A stretch of DNA of 64,000 nucleotides from Isoptericola sediminis (lineage in GTDB: Bacteria > Actinomycetota > Actinomycetes > Actinomycetales > Cellulomonadaceae), in contig NZ_JABFAJ010000003.1 in the NCBI RefSeq assembly GCF_013085345.1, forward strand, positions 62,001 through 126,000. The letters run 5' to 3'. The notes under the pieces were generated by a model. It did not search any database. It worked only from the letters and a program-made list of their open reading frames with translations, and was not told where the DNA came from. The translations under genes were made by a program, and so were the position numbers. Below, piece after piece: positions 62,713 to 64,000 of the stretch. Numbering within the stretch: position 1 is the stretch's first letter; each line of letters starts with the position of its first letter.

Positions 62713-63378
62713 GTGACCGACGAGAAGCTGCCGCTCGACCTGCCCCCGATGATCGACCAGGAGTCCGCCGCGTCGCCGGAGCAGGCGCCCGCCACGGGCA
62801 AGCCCGCGCGCCGTGCCGTCGTGGCCGAGGACGAGGCCCTCATCCGCATGGACGTCGTCGAGACGCTCCGTGAGGCCGGATTCGACGTGGTCGGGGAGGC
62901 CGGCGACGGCGAGACGGCCGTCAACCTGGCGACCGAGCTCAAGCCCGACGTCGTGGTGATGGACGTCAAGATGCCCGAGCTGGACGGCATCTCCGCCGCG
63001 GAGCGCATCGGCAAGGCCCACGCCGCACCTGTCGTGCTGCTCACCGCCTTCTCCCAGACCGAGCTCGTCGAGCGCGCGCGTGACGCCGGCGCGATGGCCT
63101 ACGTCGTCAAGCCGTTCACCCCGGCCGACCTGCTGCCCGCGGTCGAGATCGCGATCTCCCGCTACCAGCAGATCGGGGCGTTGGAGGCCGAGGTCGCCGA
63201 CCTCCAGGACCGCTTCGAGACCCGCAAGCGGGTGGACCGGGCGAAGGGCCTGCTGATGACCAAGATGGGCCTGAGCGAGCCGGAGTCGTTCCGCTGGATC
63301 CAGAAGACGTCGATGGACCGTCGCCTGACCATGCGTGAGGTCGCCGACGCGGTGATCGACCAGGTCGGCGCCTCCTGA
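62713..63378 (+). CDS. pdtaR: ANTAR-domain response regulator PdtaR-like
   Basis: The 221-residue protein has a receiver domain (AEDEALIRMDVVETLREAGF, phospho-Asp in VVVMDVKMPELDG, Thr in VLLTAF, Lys in VVKPFTP) and a C-terminal ANTAR RNA-binding domain (VDRAKGLLMTKMGLSEPESFRWIQKTSMDRRLTMREVADAV). It acts as a phosphorylation-controlled transcription antiterminator. GTG at 62713 is preferred because TACGAT (62700-62705) ends seven bases upstream; the ATG at 62704 lies inside that -10. Confidence 0.92.
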   Translation: MTDEKLPLDLPPMIDQESAASPEQAPATGKPARRAVVAEDEALIRMDVVETLREAGFDVVGEAGDGETAVNLATELKPDVVVMDVKMPELDGISAAERIGKAHAAPVVLLTAFSQTELVERARDAGAMAYVVKPFTPADLLPAVEIAISRYQQIGALEAEVADLQDRFETRKRVDRAKGLLMTKMGLSEPESFRWIQKTSMDRRLTMREVADAVIDQVGAS

Positions 63379-63390
63379 GCGTCGTTTGTG

Positions 63391-63427
63391 CAACTCCCCG
63401 GTGACGACTATCGTCGCTGGGGAGTTG
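63391..63427 (+). terminator. Terminator after pdtaR
   Basis: CAACTCCCC (63391-63399) pairs with GGGGAGTTG (63419-63427), with an inner GACGA/TCGTC pairing, followed by TTACGTTT. It begins 12 bases after the pdtaR stop. Confidence 0.75.
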
Positions 63428-63485
63428 TTACGTTTCCGTGACCTCCCGGGCGTGGAGGTCGCCTCGAGTCGGGAGGGAGTTCCGA

Positions 63486-64000
63486 TGCGTCGAGCGATCG
63501 AGGTCCGGTCCGCCGACGAGGACGACCTGTGGGTCGTGGCGGAGATGGCCGCCACGCACGGGCCGGAGACGCCGAACGGCGCCGGTGCTGACCCCCGACG
63601 CGCGCGCGAGCACCTGAGCGTGTTCGTCAGCGCCGGCGGTGAGGTGCTGGTCGCCCACAGCGAGCGCGGCGTCGTCGGGTTCCTGCTGGCGCGCCCGCTC
63701 GCCCCCCAGCTCTACGCGACGGCCCCCAGCCTGTACATCGACGCGATCCTCGTCGACCCGGCGGCCCGCCGGCAGGGCGTGGGACGCGCGCTGCTCTCCG
63801 CGGCCCTGCGCCAGGCGACCGACGACGGCGCGGAGTACGTCTACTGCGCACCGGCCCCGGGCGCCCGGGAGGTGCAGCGCTTCCTGGCGCGGGTCGGCTT
63901 CGCCCCCGCGGCCGGGCACCGGGTCGTCTCCGTGGCGGCGCTGGCCCGGTGGCTCGGGCAGGAGCCGGCCGCCGGACCGACCCCGGCCCTGCGCCGTGAC
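63486..64000 (+). CDS. GNAT-family acetyltransferase, C-terminus beyond window
   Basis: At least 171 residues, open to the window edge. The GNAT core has IDAILVDPAARRQGVGRALLSAALRQA (Q/RxxGxG/A acetyl-CoA loop) and VQRFLARVGFAPAAGHRVV. The ATG at 63486 has GGGAG upstream. The acceptor is unknown. The gene is cut by the window end, not by a mutation. Confidence 0.83.

Overview
The window is very GC-rich, gene-dense bacterial DNA. High GC, frequent GTG starts, many apparently leaderless starts, a SigK/RskA-type module, a SigD/ShbA-type sigma factor, a relative of the mycothiol-dependent nitroreductases and a PdtaR-type ANTAR regulator all point to an actinobacterium. The carbohydrate genes (a GH81 beta-1,3-glucanase beside a glucan-synthase-like gene, a secreted beta-helix protein) would suit a Cellulomonas-like member of Micrococcales; that placement is inference.

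Layout. 1-8.2 kb: end of a metallophosphoesterase, tRNA-Pro, small enzymes, a LacI regulator convergent with a secreted beta-helix protein, and an NAD(P)H:ferredoxin-reductase-like gene next to an FMN glutamate-synthase-like gene. 8.3-13.3 kb: a SigK-type regulon (dipZ, a hypothetical gene, a fasciclin lipoprotein, rskA, sigK) with three look-alike ECF promoters. 13.4-16.9 kb: a subtilase divergent from a SigD/ShbA-like sigma gene, then a DAHP synthase preceded by an attenuator with a Trp/Tyr/Phe leader peptide. 16.9-36 kb: housekeeping genes (ABC exporter, asd-lysC, recR, dnaX, metQNI, SRP RNA) mixed with accessory enzymes; metQ has a Met/Cys-rich upstream ORF. 36-57 kb: tRNA-Ser, a LytR_C protein, a uracil permease, a three-gene operon that looks like a beta-1,3-glucan (curdlan-type) synthesis system, redox enzymes, an ABC1 kinase, TetR-PnuC, an acyl-CoA dehydrogenase, an Nramp transporter and glycosyltransferases.

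57.1-62.5 kb is a clear genomic island: lower GC, a three-gene ABC-three-component (ABC-3C) conflict/defence-type operon with an HNH nuclease effector, a gene-poor stretch, a tiny zinc-ribbon ORF, the C-terminal remnant of a tyrosine integrase, and an intact IS481-like element that stops four bases from the 3' end of a tRNA gene. Backbone resumes with pdtaR and a truncated GNAT gene at the window edge.

Functionally, the most connected groups are the SigK regulon (sigma, anti-sigma and two extracytoplasmic targets sharing one promoter motif), the glucan operon (synthase, periplasm-facing adaptor, secreted glucanase, all overlapping by 4 nt), and the ABC-3C operon (effector, middle component, ATPase, all overlapping). 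Functions are read from sequence by eye; no database search was run.
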